A stretch of DNA of 64,000 nucleotides from CAUTNA01 sp964371145 (GTDB lineage Bacteria > Pseudomonadota > Alphaproteobacteria > Rs-D84): the NCBI GenBank assembly GCA_964371145.1, contig CAYJKO010000001.1, positions 124,001 through 188,000 on the forward strand, in the 5' to 3' direction. Positions 40,418-48,546 of the stretch are shown here, one piece after another; position 1 is the stretch's first letter, and each line of letters opens with the position of its first letter. The notes beneath the pieces are model-generated. The model saw only the letters and a list, made by a program, of their open reading frames with translations, made no database searches and had not been told where the DNA came from. Made by a program: the position numbers and the translations under genes.

Positions 40418-41137
40418 ATGGATGATAAAAATGTAAGGCTTGATTCCCGTTTGTTGGAGGTTATTAAAAACGGATGGGTGCCATTTACTGAATATGACGA
40501 CAACGAAGGCACATGGTATTTTGATTTGTTCGCCGGGTGTTTGGAGCTAACAAAATATCAATCGGAAGACGCAAAAAAATTATATTCTGTTTTATACGAT
40601 GAATTTTATTATGCAAAAGACATATATTTGGGATTGTGTGAGGATTATGATTTAGAATTATTGGCGGATGATAATCAGATTTTAAAAATAGAAGTTCAAA
40701 GGTCTGGATTATATATGAATTCTTTGCATTTGCGGAATGCGGTAAAGTTACCGGCTGAATTTTTATTTAATGACGAACATTTAAAGCATTTTTCTGCACC
40801 GAAATTACGGCGCATGGGGGACAAATCTTTTTTTAATAATAAAAAATTATCTGACATAAAATTATTAGAATTACAATATATGGGTGATTTTTGTTTCGGA
40901 ACAAATAAAAAAATAAAATCTGCAATATTTTTAGAATTAAAATCTATGGGGAAATTTTGTTTCGGTAATACAAAAATAAAAACTTTTATCAGCCCTGTTC
41001 AAGAAAGCATAGAAAATACAAATTTTTTGGAAAGTGCGAACAGAATATATATGCCTAATTTAAAAATTGCAGAAGGGTCTGTTAAAAAAGATTTTGTTGC
41101 AAAATTTTACGATTATACAAAACGGAAAATGAAATAA
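40418..41137 (+). CDS. Leucine-rich-repeat (BspA/LRR_5-like) protein
   Basis: A 239-residue protein with no signal peptide. The first 125 residues are a mixed acidic domain that I do not recognise. Residues about 125-215 form three to four LRR_5-like repeats of about 23 residues: FSAPKLRRMGDKSFFNNKKL, LLELQYMGDFCFGTNKKI, FLELKSMGKFCFG. It is the first gene of an operon with three methyltransferase-like genes; only 1 bp separates it from the next. LRR modules usually bind protein, so it may be a recognition or scaffold partner of the methyltransferases (inference). Start set at 40418; upstream in-frame codons lie in the promoter. Confidence 0.7.
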   Translation: MDDKNVRLDSRLLEVIKNGWVPFTEYDDNEGTWYFDLFAGCLELTKYQSEDAKKLYSVLYDEFYYAKDIYLGLCEDYDLELLADDNQILKIEVQRSGLYMNSLHLRNAVKLPAEFLFNDEHLKHFSAPKLRRMGDKSFFNNKKLSDIKLLELQYMGDFCFGTNKKIKSAIFLELKSMGKFCFGNTKIKTFISPVQESIENTNFLESANRIYMPNLKIAEGSVKKDFVAKFYDYTKRKMK

Positions 41138-41138
41138 A

Positions 41139-41738
41139 ATGTCTGAATATTATTTTATAAAATATCCTTTTAAAAATTATTATTTGCGCGGCACGGACGG
41201 TATGATGTGGACTATGTTTTCTGTGCCGGTGCGTTTGCAAATTGAAATGTATGTTAAACGAATTGGTGTTCCGCCCCGCTCTTTTTTCGATATAGGTTGC
41301 GCGACCGGCGAAATAATGTCAGAAGCATACGATTTGGGATTAAAAGTTGGCGGCGTAGATATCGCGAAATATCCATCTGTTCCAGAAAAGAATCAACATT
41401 TATTCGATGGCGGTAATGTTCAAATAAAATCAATTTTAGATTGCGGTGATATAGAATATGATATTGTTTTTTCAAACGGATCGTTATTATATTTAGAAAA
41501 AGATGAATTGGATACAGTTTTGCGAAAATTAAAAAAATCAAAAATGTTAATTGCAATACATAATACAAAAGAAGATATAGCGGAATCTATAAAAATGGAT
41601 TCAAAGATAATAATGAGAAATTCTAAAATTATAGAATCCAAACAATGGTGGTTAGATAAATTATCGGCATCGGGATTCTATGCGGATTTCGATAAAAAAT
41701 ACGGTTGTTTTTGCGCCGTGCCCCATAAAACAAAATAA
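41139..41738 (+). CDS. SAM methyltransferase-like protein, paralogue 1
   Basis: A 199-residue class I methyltransferase-like protein. Motif I FFDIGCATGEIMSEAYDLGL is close to the canonical DxGCGxG, motif II is GVDIAKYP, and a later acidic strand is YDIVFSNGSLLYL. Shared with its two paralogues are NVQIKSILDC, a KMLIAIHNTKEDI strand (position of motif VI), a tryptophan pair in SKQWWLDKLSASGF and the C-terminal KKYGCFCAVPHKTK. The substrate is not recognisable. It has no membrane or export signal. Second gene of the LRR operon, starting 1 bp after the LRR gene. Confidence 0.75.
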   Translation: MSEYYFIKYPFKNYYLRGTDGMMWTMFSVPVRLQIEMYVKRIGVPPRSFFDIGCATGEIMSEAYDLGLKVGGVDIAKYPSVPEKNQHLFDGGNVQIKSILDCGDIEYDIVFSNGSLLYLEKDELDTVLRKLKKSKMLIAIHNTKEDIAESIKMDSKIIMRNSKIIESKQWWLDKLSASGFYADFDKKYGCFCAVPHKTK

Positions 41739-41747
41739 GGAATAAAA

Positions 41748-42374
41748 ATGTCATATTATTTTTTCGAAAAATACCCTTATAAACATTATCCTCTGGTCGG
41801 TACAGATGGAAAATTTTGGACTATGTTCAGTTTGCCGATAGAGGCACAAATTGAAATGTATAAAGAAAGATTGGGCGAATATCCGACATCTTTTTTTGAT
41901 TTTGGCTGTGCGACGGCCGAAATAATGACAGAAGCATATGATTTGGGATTATGGGTAAAAGGAATAGATATCGAAAAATATCCCGTCATACCCGTTAAAA
42001 ATCAACATTTATTTGATAATGGTAATGTTCAAATTAAATCTATTTTGGAATATGAAAATGTGGCGGCCGATTTGTCTTTTGCAAATGGTTCTTTTACTTA
42101 TTTAAAAGAGCGGGATTTGAATAATGCTTTGGATAAATTCGTAAATACCAAAATGTTGGTCGCGATACACATTACAACAGAAGATATTTTGGCTGCTAAA
42201 AATAAACGTCATTGCAAAATAAAAAATATGGAAAATCGTTTAATTAAACCAAAAGATTGGTGGTTGGAAAAATTTGACTCTTCTGGGTTTGAAACAAATT
42301 TTAATGAAAAATATGGTTGTTTTTGTGCTATTCCAAAAAAATATATGGGAAAAATAATCGGTAAAACAAAATAA
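41748..42374 (+). CDS. SAM methyltransferase-like protein, paralogue 2
   Basis: A 208-residue paralogue, closest to copy 1: the N-terminal 20 residues (YFFEKYPYKHYPLVGTDGKFW) and NQHLFDNGNVQIKSIL are nearly the same. In motif I the second glycine is replaced (FDFGCATAEIM), so SAM binding could be weakened. It keeps the WW pair (KDWWLEKFDSSGF) and KYGCFCAIP. It has an extra 8-10 residues at the C-terminus. Separated from copy 1 by 9 bp, with AAGGAA as ribosome-binding site. Confidence 0.72.
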   Translation: MSYYFFEKYPYKHYPLVGTDGKFWTMFSLPIEAQIEMYKERLGEYPTSFFDFGCATAEIMTEAYDLGLWVKGIDIEKYPVIPVKNQHLFDNGNVQIKSILEYENVAADLSFANGSFTYLKERDLNNALDKFVNTKMLVAIHITTEDILAAKNKRHCKIKNMENRLIKPKDWWLEKFDSSGFETNFNEKYGCFCAIPKKYMGKIIGKTK

Positions 42375-42384
42375 AGAATTTAAT

Positions 42385-42987
42385 ATGAAATGTTATTATG
42401 ATACAAAATATTCAAAAACGTACGATATGGGCGACAGTGTTATGTACACTATTGATATAAAAAACATATTTAAAATGTATCAAACACGTTTGAAATCTGA
42501 CCCAACCAGTTTGTTTGATGTTGGATGCGGTGCGGGTGATTTTATGATGGATGCGGCGCGCGCGGGATTAAAAGTTTCGGGCGTCGATATAAAAAGATAT
42601 AAAAAAGAAGAACAACGAAATATCGAATTATTTAAATCGGGAAAAATACAAATAAAATCAATTTTGGATTGCGATGATATAGAGGCAGATATTGTTTATG
42701 CGAATGAATCTATGTCAATGTTAACCGAGGCGGAAATAGATATTGTTTTAGAAAAAATCAAAAAATCAAAAATGTTAATTATGGTGCATAATACGACAGA
42801 AGATATAAATGGTGCGATTGAATATGGGCACAGTTTTGCTGTTATTTCATACATGCGTTTCAATATAAAAACGTTTGAATCAAATGCGTGGTGGTTAAAA
42901 AAATTAAAATCAGCGGGTTTCAAAGCGGATTTTGATAAGAAAAACAAATGTTTTTGCGCAATCCCATTAAAAAATAAAACAAAATAA
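42385..42987 (+). CDS. SAM methyltransferase-like protein, paralogue 3
   Basis: A 200-residue paralogue, the most divergent in the N-terminal 40 residues but with the best motif I (LFDVGCGAGDFMMDAARAGL) and motif II GVDIKRY. It retains IQIKSILDCDDIEADIVYANES, KMLIMVHNTTEDI, NAWWLKKLKSAGF and KCFCAIPLKNKTK. The divergence of the region before motif I, which often sets substrate choice, suggests the three enzymes act on different or successive sites. It ends at a bidirectional terminator before tig. Confidence 0.75.
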   Translation: MKCYYDTKYSKTYDMGDSVMYTIDIKNIFKMYQTRLKSDPTSLFDVGCGAGDFMMDAARAGLKVSGVDIKRYKKEEQRNIELFKSGKIQIKSILDCDDIEADIVYANESMSMLTEAEIDIVLEKIKKSKMLIMVHNTTEDINGAIEYGHSFAVISYMRFNIKTFESNAWWLKKLKSAGFKADFDKKNKCFCAIPLKNKTK

Positions 42988-43015
42988 AAACGCCCAATCG
43001 GGCGTTTTTATTTTA
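42988..43015. terminator. Bidirectional terminator between the methyltransferase operon and tig
   Basis: Inverted copy of the 20-bp hairpin found at 29827 and 37319, followed by T-runs on both strands. Confidence 0.9.
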
Positions 43016-43028
43016 AATAATAATAAAA

Positions 43029-44315
43029 TTATTTAGGTTCGGATTGTTTAAACAAATCTTCCGCTTTTACAGATTTTTCTTTTGTTTTAACAATGTCCAA
43101 CATTGCATCCAATGCTTTGCGTTCGAACAACATTCCGCGCAACATAGAAACCGCATTTTGATTTTGGTTATAGAAATTGAATACTTGTTGTGGGTCTGGA
43201 TAACGAGAAGCTTCCGCCCAGATTGCTTGTTGCATATCTTCACGTGATACTTCTACTTTGTTTGCTGTGCCCCATTCTGCCAAGATTAATCCCAATTTAA
43301 CGCGACGTTCTGCAGATTTACGTTCTTTCTTTTCGTCGAATTTTTCGTCTGCGGATTTGCGTTCGGATTCGGCTTTTGCCATATTGAATTCTTGTTCAAC
43401 CAAAGTTTCTGGTAAATCCAATTTTACTTTGTCGCCCAAAATTTCCAACAATTCATCGCGCATTTCGCGTTTTGCGGCCTCGTTATATTGTTCGCCCAAG
43501 ATTTTACGGATGTGTTCTTTTAATGCGTCAACAGATTCTTGACCGACTTCTTTTGCCAATTCGTCGTTTAATTCTGGTAATACCGGGGAACGCACTTCGT
43601 GTAATACGATTTCAAAGCGTGCGTCTTTACCCGCCAAATTTTCTGCATGGTATTGTTCTGGGAATTTTACATTTACATCAAATTTGTCGCCAGCTTTGTG
43701 TCCAACAACTTGATCTTCGAATCCTGGGATAAAAGAGTTTGAACCCAAATGCAGATGGTGTTTTTTACCTTCTCCGCCTTCGAAAGCGTCGTCGCCAACA
43801 AAGCCTTTGAAATCGATAACTGCAACGTCACCGTTTTTTGCTGCGTATTTGTCGTCTTGTTTTTCTGCAACAGAACGGCTTTTACGTAAATTTTCCAAAG
43901 ATTTTTCAACCTCACCTTCTTCAATTTTTGCAACTTTTTTAGTCACAGTAAATTTTTCCAAATCAATAGTCGGTAATGTTGGCAAAATATCGAAATCCAA
44001 TGTGTATTCAACGTCTGCGCCTTCTTCCCATTTACCCAAGTCGGCTTTTGGTGCAGCGGCCAAGCGAACTTTTTTAGATGTGATAAAATCATTCAAATCT
44101 TTGTTCATTAATTTATCAACTGCTTCGTTTAATGCAGATGGATTGTATTTTTGGCGCAAGATATTCAATGGAATGTGTCCTGCACGGAATCCTGGCATTT
44201 TAGCCTTTTTTCCATATTCTAATAAGATTTCATCAGCAGCATTTTGCAATTCGTCTTTGGTGATTAAACCAGATACGGTATAGTGTAAATCTTTAATTTT
44301 TTCTTTTTTAAACAT
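43029..44315 (-). CDS. tig: Trigger factor
   Basis: Trigger factor is the ribosome-bound chaperone and prolyl isomerase at the exit tunnel. The 428-residue protein has the N-terminal ribosome-docking domain with the signature MPGFRAGHIP (about 40-50), a FKBP-type isomerase domain (about 160-245: GDVAVIDFKGFVGDDAFEGG, FIPGFEDQVVGHKAGD), and the helical chaperone C-domain. Length is normal. It has its own promoter. clpP-clpX, which often follow tig in proteobacteria, are not adjacent here. Confidence 0.96.
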   Translation of the reverse strand: MFKKEKIKDLHYTVSGLITKDELQNAADEILLEYGKKAKMPGFRAGHIPLNILRQKYNPSALNEAVDKLMNKDLNDFITSKKVRLAAAPKADLGKWEEGADVEYTLDFDILPTLPTIDLEKFTVTKKVAKIEEGEVEKSLENLRKSRSVAEKQDDKYAAKNGDVAVIDFKGFVGDDAFEGGEGKKHHLHLGSNSFIPGFEDQVVGHKAGDKFDVNVKFPEQYHAENLAGKDARFEIVLHEVRSPVLPELNDELAKEVGQESVDALKEHIRKILGEQYNEAAKREMRDELLEILGDKVKLDLPETLVEQEFNMAKAESERKSADEKFDEKKERKSAERRVKLGLILAEWGTANKVEVSREDMQQAIWAEASRYPDPQQVFNFYNQNQNAVSMLRGMLFERKALDAMLDIVKTKEKSVKAEDLFKQSEPK

Positions 44316-44351
44316 TATATTTCCTTTATATCAATAAAAGTTAGCGAATGG

Positions 44352-44380
44352 ATTATTGCACTTAATTTGTACGAAATCAA
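44352..44380 (-). promoter_or_regulatory. tig promoter
   Basis: On the minus strand TTGATT (44380-44375), 17 bp and AATAAT (44357-44352), about 40 nt before the tig ATG. Confidence 0.7.
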
Positions 44381-44390
44381 CACAAATTTA

Positions 44391-44414
44391 TAAAAGAAAA
44401 CCGCCATATGGCGG
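44391..44414 (-). terminator. Terminator after rpsI
   Basis: A perfect CCGCCATATGGCGG palindrome followed on the minus strand by TTTTCTTTT. Confidence 0.75.
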
Positions 44415-44437
44415 AAATCTTTTTGAATGTCGCAAAA

Positions 44438-44905
44438 TTAACGTTTGCTGAACTGTGTAGAACGACGAGCTTTACGTTTACCGTAATGTTTACGTTCAAC
44501 AACACGAGAGTCACGTGTCAAGAATCCAGCAGCTTTTAAATCGCCACGTAATTCAGGTTCAATCAAAATCAATGCTTTTGAAATACCGTGTTTAACAGCG
44601 CCTGCTTGACCGGATAATCCGCCACCTGCAACGTATGCACAAACATCATATCCACCGTCACGTTTTGCAACGCCGAATGGTTGGTTGATAATCATTTGCA
44701 ATACTGCGCGTCTGAAATATTCAGAAATTGGTTTGTCGTTAACGATAATGTTACCTTTACCTGGTGCCAAATAAACGCGAGCAACAGAATCTTTACGTTT
44801 TCCAGTTGCATAAACAGTAGTTGATAATTTTGTAATTTTTTCAGTTACAATAGCTTTTTTAGCTGTCGCCGCTTTTTTAGGTGCAGCTTTTTTTGCTTCT
44901 GTCAT
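44438..44905 (-). CDS. rpsI: 30S ribosomal protein S9
   Basis: The 155-residue S9 has a Lys/Ala-rich N-terminal extension of about 30 residues (typical of alphaproteobacterial S9). The globular domain follows, with TGKRKDSVARVYL, GKGNIIVNDKPISEYF and GGGLSGQAGAVKHGISKAL, and the basic tail ends in RRSTQFSKR, which reaches the P-site tRNA. Its start overlaps the rplM stop by one base, giving the usual rplM-rpsI coupled pair. Confidence 0.97.
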   Translation of the reverse strand: MTEAKKAAPKKAATAKKAIVTEKITKLSTTVYATGKRKDSVARVYLAPGKGNIIVNDKPISEYFRRAVLQMIINQPFGVAKRDGGYDVCAYVAGGGLSGQAGAVKHGISKALILIEPELRGDLKAAGFLTRDSRVVERKHYGKRKARRSTQFSKR

Positions 44906-45378
44906 TATTCGCCCCTTTTATTTTTGCGGTTCAAGCTTGCAAAATCAACAACTGTTGGTTTTTGAGCTTCGTGTTTGTGTGTTTCGCCTGCGTATACGTG
45001 TAATTTAGTCAAACGTTGGTTTGCCAAAGCAACCGCAGTACGACGTCCCATCATACGTTTTACAGCATTGAAAACCAATTTAACAGGTTTTTCTTCGCGT
45101 AATTGACCCAATGTTCTTGAATGGATGCTTCCTGTCCAGCCTGTGTGCCAGAAGAATTTTGTTTTGTCTGCTTTTTTACCAGACAAAGCAACTTTGTCAG
45201 CATTAATAATGATTACGTGGTCGCCACAGTCCATATTTGGTGTCCAAACAGCTTTGTGTTTTCCACGCAAAATATTTGCAGTATATGCAGCCAAACGACC
45301 CAATGTGCAATCTGTCGCGTCAATTAAAATCCAATTGGCTTCTAATTCACTTTTTTTCAACGATTTTGTCGCTTTCAT
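44905..45378 (-). CDS. rplM: 50S ribosomal protein L13
   Basis: L13 is an early 50S assembly protein. The 157-residue protein contains WILIDATDCTLGRLAAYTANILRGKHK, the signature region GSIHSRTLGQLREEKPVKLVFNAVKRMMG, and RLTKLHVYAGETHKHEAQKP. Length is normal for the class. It is the first gene of rplM-rpsI with its own promoter. Confidence 0.97.
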   Translation of the reverse strand: MKATKSLKKSELEANWILIDATDCTLGRLAAYTANILRGKHKAVWTPNMDCGDHVIIINADKVALSGKKADKTKFFWHTGWTGSIHSRTLGQLREEKPVKLVFNAVKRMMGRRTAVALANQRLTKLHVYAGETHKHEAQKPTVVDFASLNRKNKRGE

Positions 45379-45415
45379 ATTTGTTATACCTTAAGTTTTA
45401 TATTAAACGATAGGT

Positions 45416-45444
45416 ATTATGCGGGAATCGTGCGGAAAAGTCAA
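45416..45444 (-). promoter_or_regulatory. rplM-rpsI promoter
   Basis: On the minus strand TTGACT (45444-45439), 17 bp and CATAAT (45421-45416), about 38 nt before rplM. Confidence 0.75.
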
Positions 45445-45457
45445 GAAAAAAACATAT

Positions 45458-45471
45458 GGTATTATAATACC
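45458..45471. terminator. Palindrome after the histidine kinase gene
   Basis: GGTATTATAATACC is a perfect 14-bp palindrome; on the minus strand it is followed by ATATG and a seven-T run. It is probably the terminator of the two-component operon, although AT-rich; an operator is the alternative. Confidence 0.5.
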
Positions 45472-45475
45472 GTGA

Positions 45476-46756
45476 TTAAATCGGTAATATAATACGAACT
45501 TTTAACCCACCCATATCGCTGTTTTCTAAAAACATTTGCCCGCCGTGGTTTTCAAACACGGTTTGTGCAATGGATAATCCCAACCCTGTTCCGCCGGTAT
45601 CGTCGCTGCGTGCGTTGTCCAATCGAACGAATGGGCGCAATGCGTCAGATTTCAAATTGTCTGGAATTCCGCGACCGTTGTCTTCTATTAATATTTCAAT
45701 GTTTTCTTCAGAATCTATTTCAGTTATTTTAATTTTAGATTTTGCATGACGTGCGGCATTTTCAATTATATTGCTGAACGCGCGCGCCAAAGCCATAGGG
45801 CGTGCATAAAATTGTATCGGATTTTCAGGATAATTAAATTCTATCTTTTTTTTGCCCGCGCTGTCACGTGCAATACGTGTTAACATGGGTGGCAATTCGG
45901 TTGCTTGTTCTATTTCTGGCGTTTCTCCGCGGGCAAATGCCAAATATCCATTAATCATATCAGACATACGGTCTATATCATTGATTAAATCTGTTTTTGA
46001 CAAGCTGTCTGTTTCTATGCCAAGACGCATACGAGTAAGCGGAGATTTCAAATCATGACTGACCGCGTTTAACATATCTGTACGTGTACGGTTGTATCTG
46101 TTCAATCTTTCTTTCATTTTTAACATAGCATTCGCGGCTTCGCGAATTTCTTTTGAACCACTGGGTTTAAAACCCGGCGCGTCCAATCCGCGTCCAAAAT
46201 GGCTGGCGGCTTTTGCAATGCGGCGTATGCTGCGCGTATGTATGATAATAAATGGTGTTACCAACATTCCAACAATTAAGATAGATGCGATTAACCATAT
46301 TATAAATACTTCGGTACTGGTTGAATATACGCGGTGAAGAGATGTTCCAAATCGTGCAATACGGTTGTCCGATAAAGGAATGTCTACGAATAGCAAACGT
46401 TTTGGTTTATCAACAAATATGTCGGCAGGACGTTTTAATTTTTTTGATAATTCAGATGACAATGTCCCGACTTCGTTATAATCGTTATGGTTTTTTTCTG
46501 GGCGATTTAATTTTGCATGAACAGATGCGTTAATAGACAAATTTTTAGCCATAGCTTCCAATCCAACTTGGTTACCATCTTCTATTAAATCAACCATAGT
46601 TGTTATGTCGCCGGCAAGATTGCTGGCCAATGTGTTATGTACTCGGCTCCAATGATTCCCAAAGAAAGCATTAGCAATAATAAGCAAAGATATAACCAAT
46701 GGCACCAATATTAATAATATTGTTCTCCATAAAAAGCTGGTTGGCATTAATTTCAT
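45476..46756 (-). CDS. EnvZ-like sensor histidine kinase
   Basis: A 426-residue membrane kinase. TM1 about 10-32, a periplasmic sensor of about 115 residues, TM2 about 148-175, then a HAMP linker, the dimerisation/phosphoacceptor helix AVSHDLKSPLTRMRLGIE (EnvZ-type H box), and the ATPase domain with N box NIIENAARHAK, G1 DNGRGIPDN and G2 TGGTGLGLSIAQTV. All catalytic boxes are intact. The periplasmic domain is not recognised, so the signal is unknown. It lies 2 bp after the response regulator gene and forms an OmpR-EnvZ-type pair. Confidence 0.92.
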   Translation of the reverse strand: MKLMPTSFLWRTILLILVPLVISLLIIANAFFGNHWSRVHNTLASNLAGDITTMVDLIEDGNQVGLEAMAKNLSINASVHAKLNRPEKNHNDYNEVGTLSSELSKKLKRPADIFVDKPKRLLFVDIPLSDNRIARFGTSLHRVYSTSTEVFIIWLIASILIVGMLVTPFIIIHTRSIRRIAKAASHFGRGLDAPGFKPSGSKEIREAANAMLKMKERLNRYNRTRTDMLNAVSHDLKSPLTRMRLGIETDSLSKTDLINDIDRMSDMINGYLAFARGETPEIEQATELPPMLTRIARDSAGKKKIEFNYPENPIQFYARPMALARAFSNIIENAARHAKSKIKITEIDSEENIEILIEDNGRGIPDNLKSDALRPFVRLDNARSDDTGGTGLGLSIAQTVFENHGGQMFLENSDMGGLKVRIILPI

Positions 46757-46758
46757 TG

Positions 46759-47397
46759 TTATGCTCCTTTTGTTAATTCTATAATTTTATACCCTGCACC
46801 ACGTACAGTTATAATGTCTATATTTGATAATACACCATTTATTTTAGTTCGCAAGCGTTTTGCAACCATTGGTTGCGCGACGGCTGTATTCCCCACAGGT
46901 GATGTTAATAAAACCAATAATCTTTTTTCTTCGCCTGATAATCCCAATACTTTTGATTCTCCGTTTTTGTCGGTTATAAAAAATTCATCGTCTGTGAAAT
47001 TTAAACCTGTTGGCATTTTGTTGGTATTTGTAATATTTGATTTTATAATATTTTGTAATCTTAATATCAATTCTTGTAATTGAAACGGTTTGGCCAAATA
47101 ATCATTCGCGCCACCAGACAGCCCATCAATAGTGTTTTCTGCCCCCGCCATAGCCGTCAACATTAAAACAGGCGTGTTATTTCCGCGGGAACGAATTTTT
47201 TTCAAAAAAGTCAATCCATCTTCGCCGGTCATCATTCTGTCCAAAACGATTGCATCAAATTTGATTTTTTGTAAAATTTGTTTTGCTGTTTCTGCGCTGG
47301 CTGCATCCAATACGGTAAAGCCCGCATTTGTCAGGCCTTTGACCAAAGATTGGCGCAACGCATTATCGTCATCAATAATTAAAATAGTGTTATTCAT
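46759..47397 (-). CDS. OmpR-family response regulator
   Basis: A response regulator of about 212 residues. The receiver domain has the acidic pair IDDDN, phosphoacceptor D in VLDRMMTGEDGL, MLTAMAG and the conserved Lys in YLAKPFQL. The C-terminal winged helix has LSGEEKRLLVLLTSPVG, MVAKRLRTKING and TVRGAGYKIIEL. I chose ATG 47397 because the protein then starts MNNTILIIDDD, right at the receiver; a TATAAT ends 6 nt before it, so the mRNA is probably leaderless. It is followed by its sensor kinase. Confidence 0.92.
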   Translation of the reverse strand: MNNTILIIDDDNALRQSLVKGLTNAGFTVLDAASAETAKQILQKIKFDAIVLDRMMTGEDGLTFLKKIRSRGNNTPVLMLTAMAGAENTIDGLSGGANDYLAKPFQLQELILRLQNIIKSNITNTNKMPTGLNFTDDEFFITDKNGESKVLGLSGEEKRLLVLLTSPVGNTAVAQPMVAKRLRTKINGVLSNIDIITVRGAGYKIIELTKGA

Positions 47398-47403
47398 AAT
47401 TAT

Positions 47404-47433
47404 ATTATAAGAACAAAGATGATTAAAACACAA
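47404..47433 (-). promoter_or_regulatory. Leaderless promoter of the two-component operon
   Basis: On the minus strand TTGTGT (47433-47428), 18 bp and TATAAT (47409-47404), then 6 nt to the ATG. No Shine-Dalgarno sequence. Confidence 0.6.
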
Positions 47434-47445
47434 TCTTTATTTTTA

Positions 47446-48411
47446 TTAATTCAAAGGTTCAACCGCATATTCGCCAGGTTTAATGGTTTTGACGCCCATA
47501 CCGTTTGATCCAGAAGATGAAAAAGAATCACCCGTTGCGGCTTGGAAATTTAAACCGCGGTTCGCGTATTCTGTTTTAAATAATACGTAACCTGTTCCGC
47601 CGCCAGATGTCGGGCCTTGCATTCCCAAAGAATAATATCCGCCCAAAATACCATAATCTAAATCAATATAATCAATATTCACCATGACAGATACGTTGGA
47701 TAAACCGTCGCTGGTCATATTGCATGTAAATTCACGGGTCGCCAAAGTTGCTTGGGAATTAACAGGGATAATAATGTCCATAATTGTTGGTTCGCATCTG
47801 CGATCAATTCCATTTACCAAAAATTCATATGTTATTCCAACAGTTGCTTTGGACATACCGGTTGAAACGTTTACTTGTGATAATGTTGCTTTTGGTATTT
47901 TTACCATTGCATTTGCGATGCCCGCACGAACTGGGAAAGAAATTCCAGATTGCAAGCAGCTGCGGCTGAAAGGGTCTGCTTCGCATATATTTAATCTGGT
48001 TTCAGAATTCAACATAAACATATTTGCCAAACTGTTGAATAAAAATGTTCTGGTGATTTTATCATTCAAAGTTGTACATGCAAAATCACGGCATATAACC
48101 ATTGGTTTGTTCGCAAACATAACGCCGGGATGTTGATTAAATTCCATTTGGCGTGCGGCTTCGATATTCATATCGTAATTCAAGCTGTCGGCACGTTCCA
48201 TAAAATTAGTTTCTGGGATAAAATTTGGGTCGTCTGGGTATGCATAATAAGATTGCACAGGTGTTTCAGTGTACACAACCTGTTCTTGTGGGTACATCAT
48301 CATATCTGCTGGATACATATTTGCATCCATTGGCATTTGGTTCGCATACATTGCGTTCGCAGCGCCAAATATTAAAAATCCGCATAATCCTGATAAAAAA
48401 GAGTTTTTCAT
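47446..48411 (-). CDS. Exported hypothetical protein, 321 residues
   Basis: Signal peptide about 1-20 (FLSGLCGFLIFGAANA), a Met/Pro/Tyr-rich low-complexity stretch (about 21-60, MPMDANMYPADMMMYP), then a larger domain of alternating short beta segments (about 95-290) with cysteines in pairs (CRDFACTT, CEADPFSRSC, CEPT...CNMT). The C-terminus is Gly/Ser-rich and ends GEYAVEPLN. I do not recognise the family. AAGGTTGGG lies before the ATG. It is upstream of the two-component operon by 48 bp but that operon has its own promoter; whether the kinase senses this protein is speculation. Confidence 0.7.
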   Translation of the reverse strand: MKNSFLSGLCGFLIFGAANAMYANQMPMDANMYPADMMMYPQEQVVYTETPVQSYYAYPDDPNFIPETNFMERADSLNYDMNIEAARQMEFNQHPGVMFANKPMVICRDFACTTLNDKITRTFLFNSLANMFMLNSETRLNICEADPFSRSCLQSGISFPVRAGIANAMVKIPKATLSQVNVSTGMSKATVGITYEFLVNGIDRRCEPTIMDIIIPVNSQATLATREFTCNMTSDGLSNVSVMVNIDYIDLDYGILGGYYSLGMQGPTSGGGTGYVLFKTEYANRGLNFQAATGDSFSSSGSNGMGVKTIKPGEYAVEPLN

Positions 48412-48485
48412 ATCCCAACCTTCTTGTCTTTATTTATAAATCTTATAACATTCGAGGGCGCTGTGTCAAAACAAAAATATTTTTA

Positions 48486-48515
48486 TTGAAATATGTGATA
48501 CAAATGTTCTATAAA
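48486..48515 (+). promoter_or_regulatory. Promoter of the hydrolase-ruvB-tol unit
   Basis: TTGAAA (48486-48491), 18 bp and TATAAA (48510-48515), 31 nt before the ATG at 48547. Confidence 0.6.
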
Positions 48516-48546
48516 TACAAAAGAAATAAAAAGAAAGGCTTTATAA

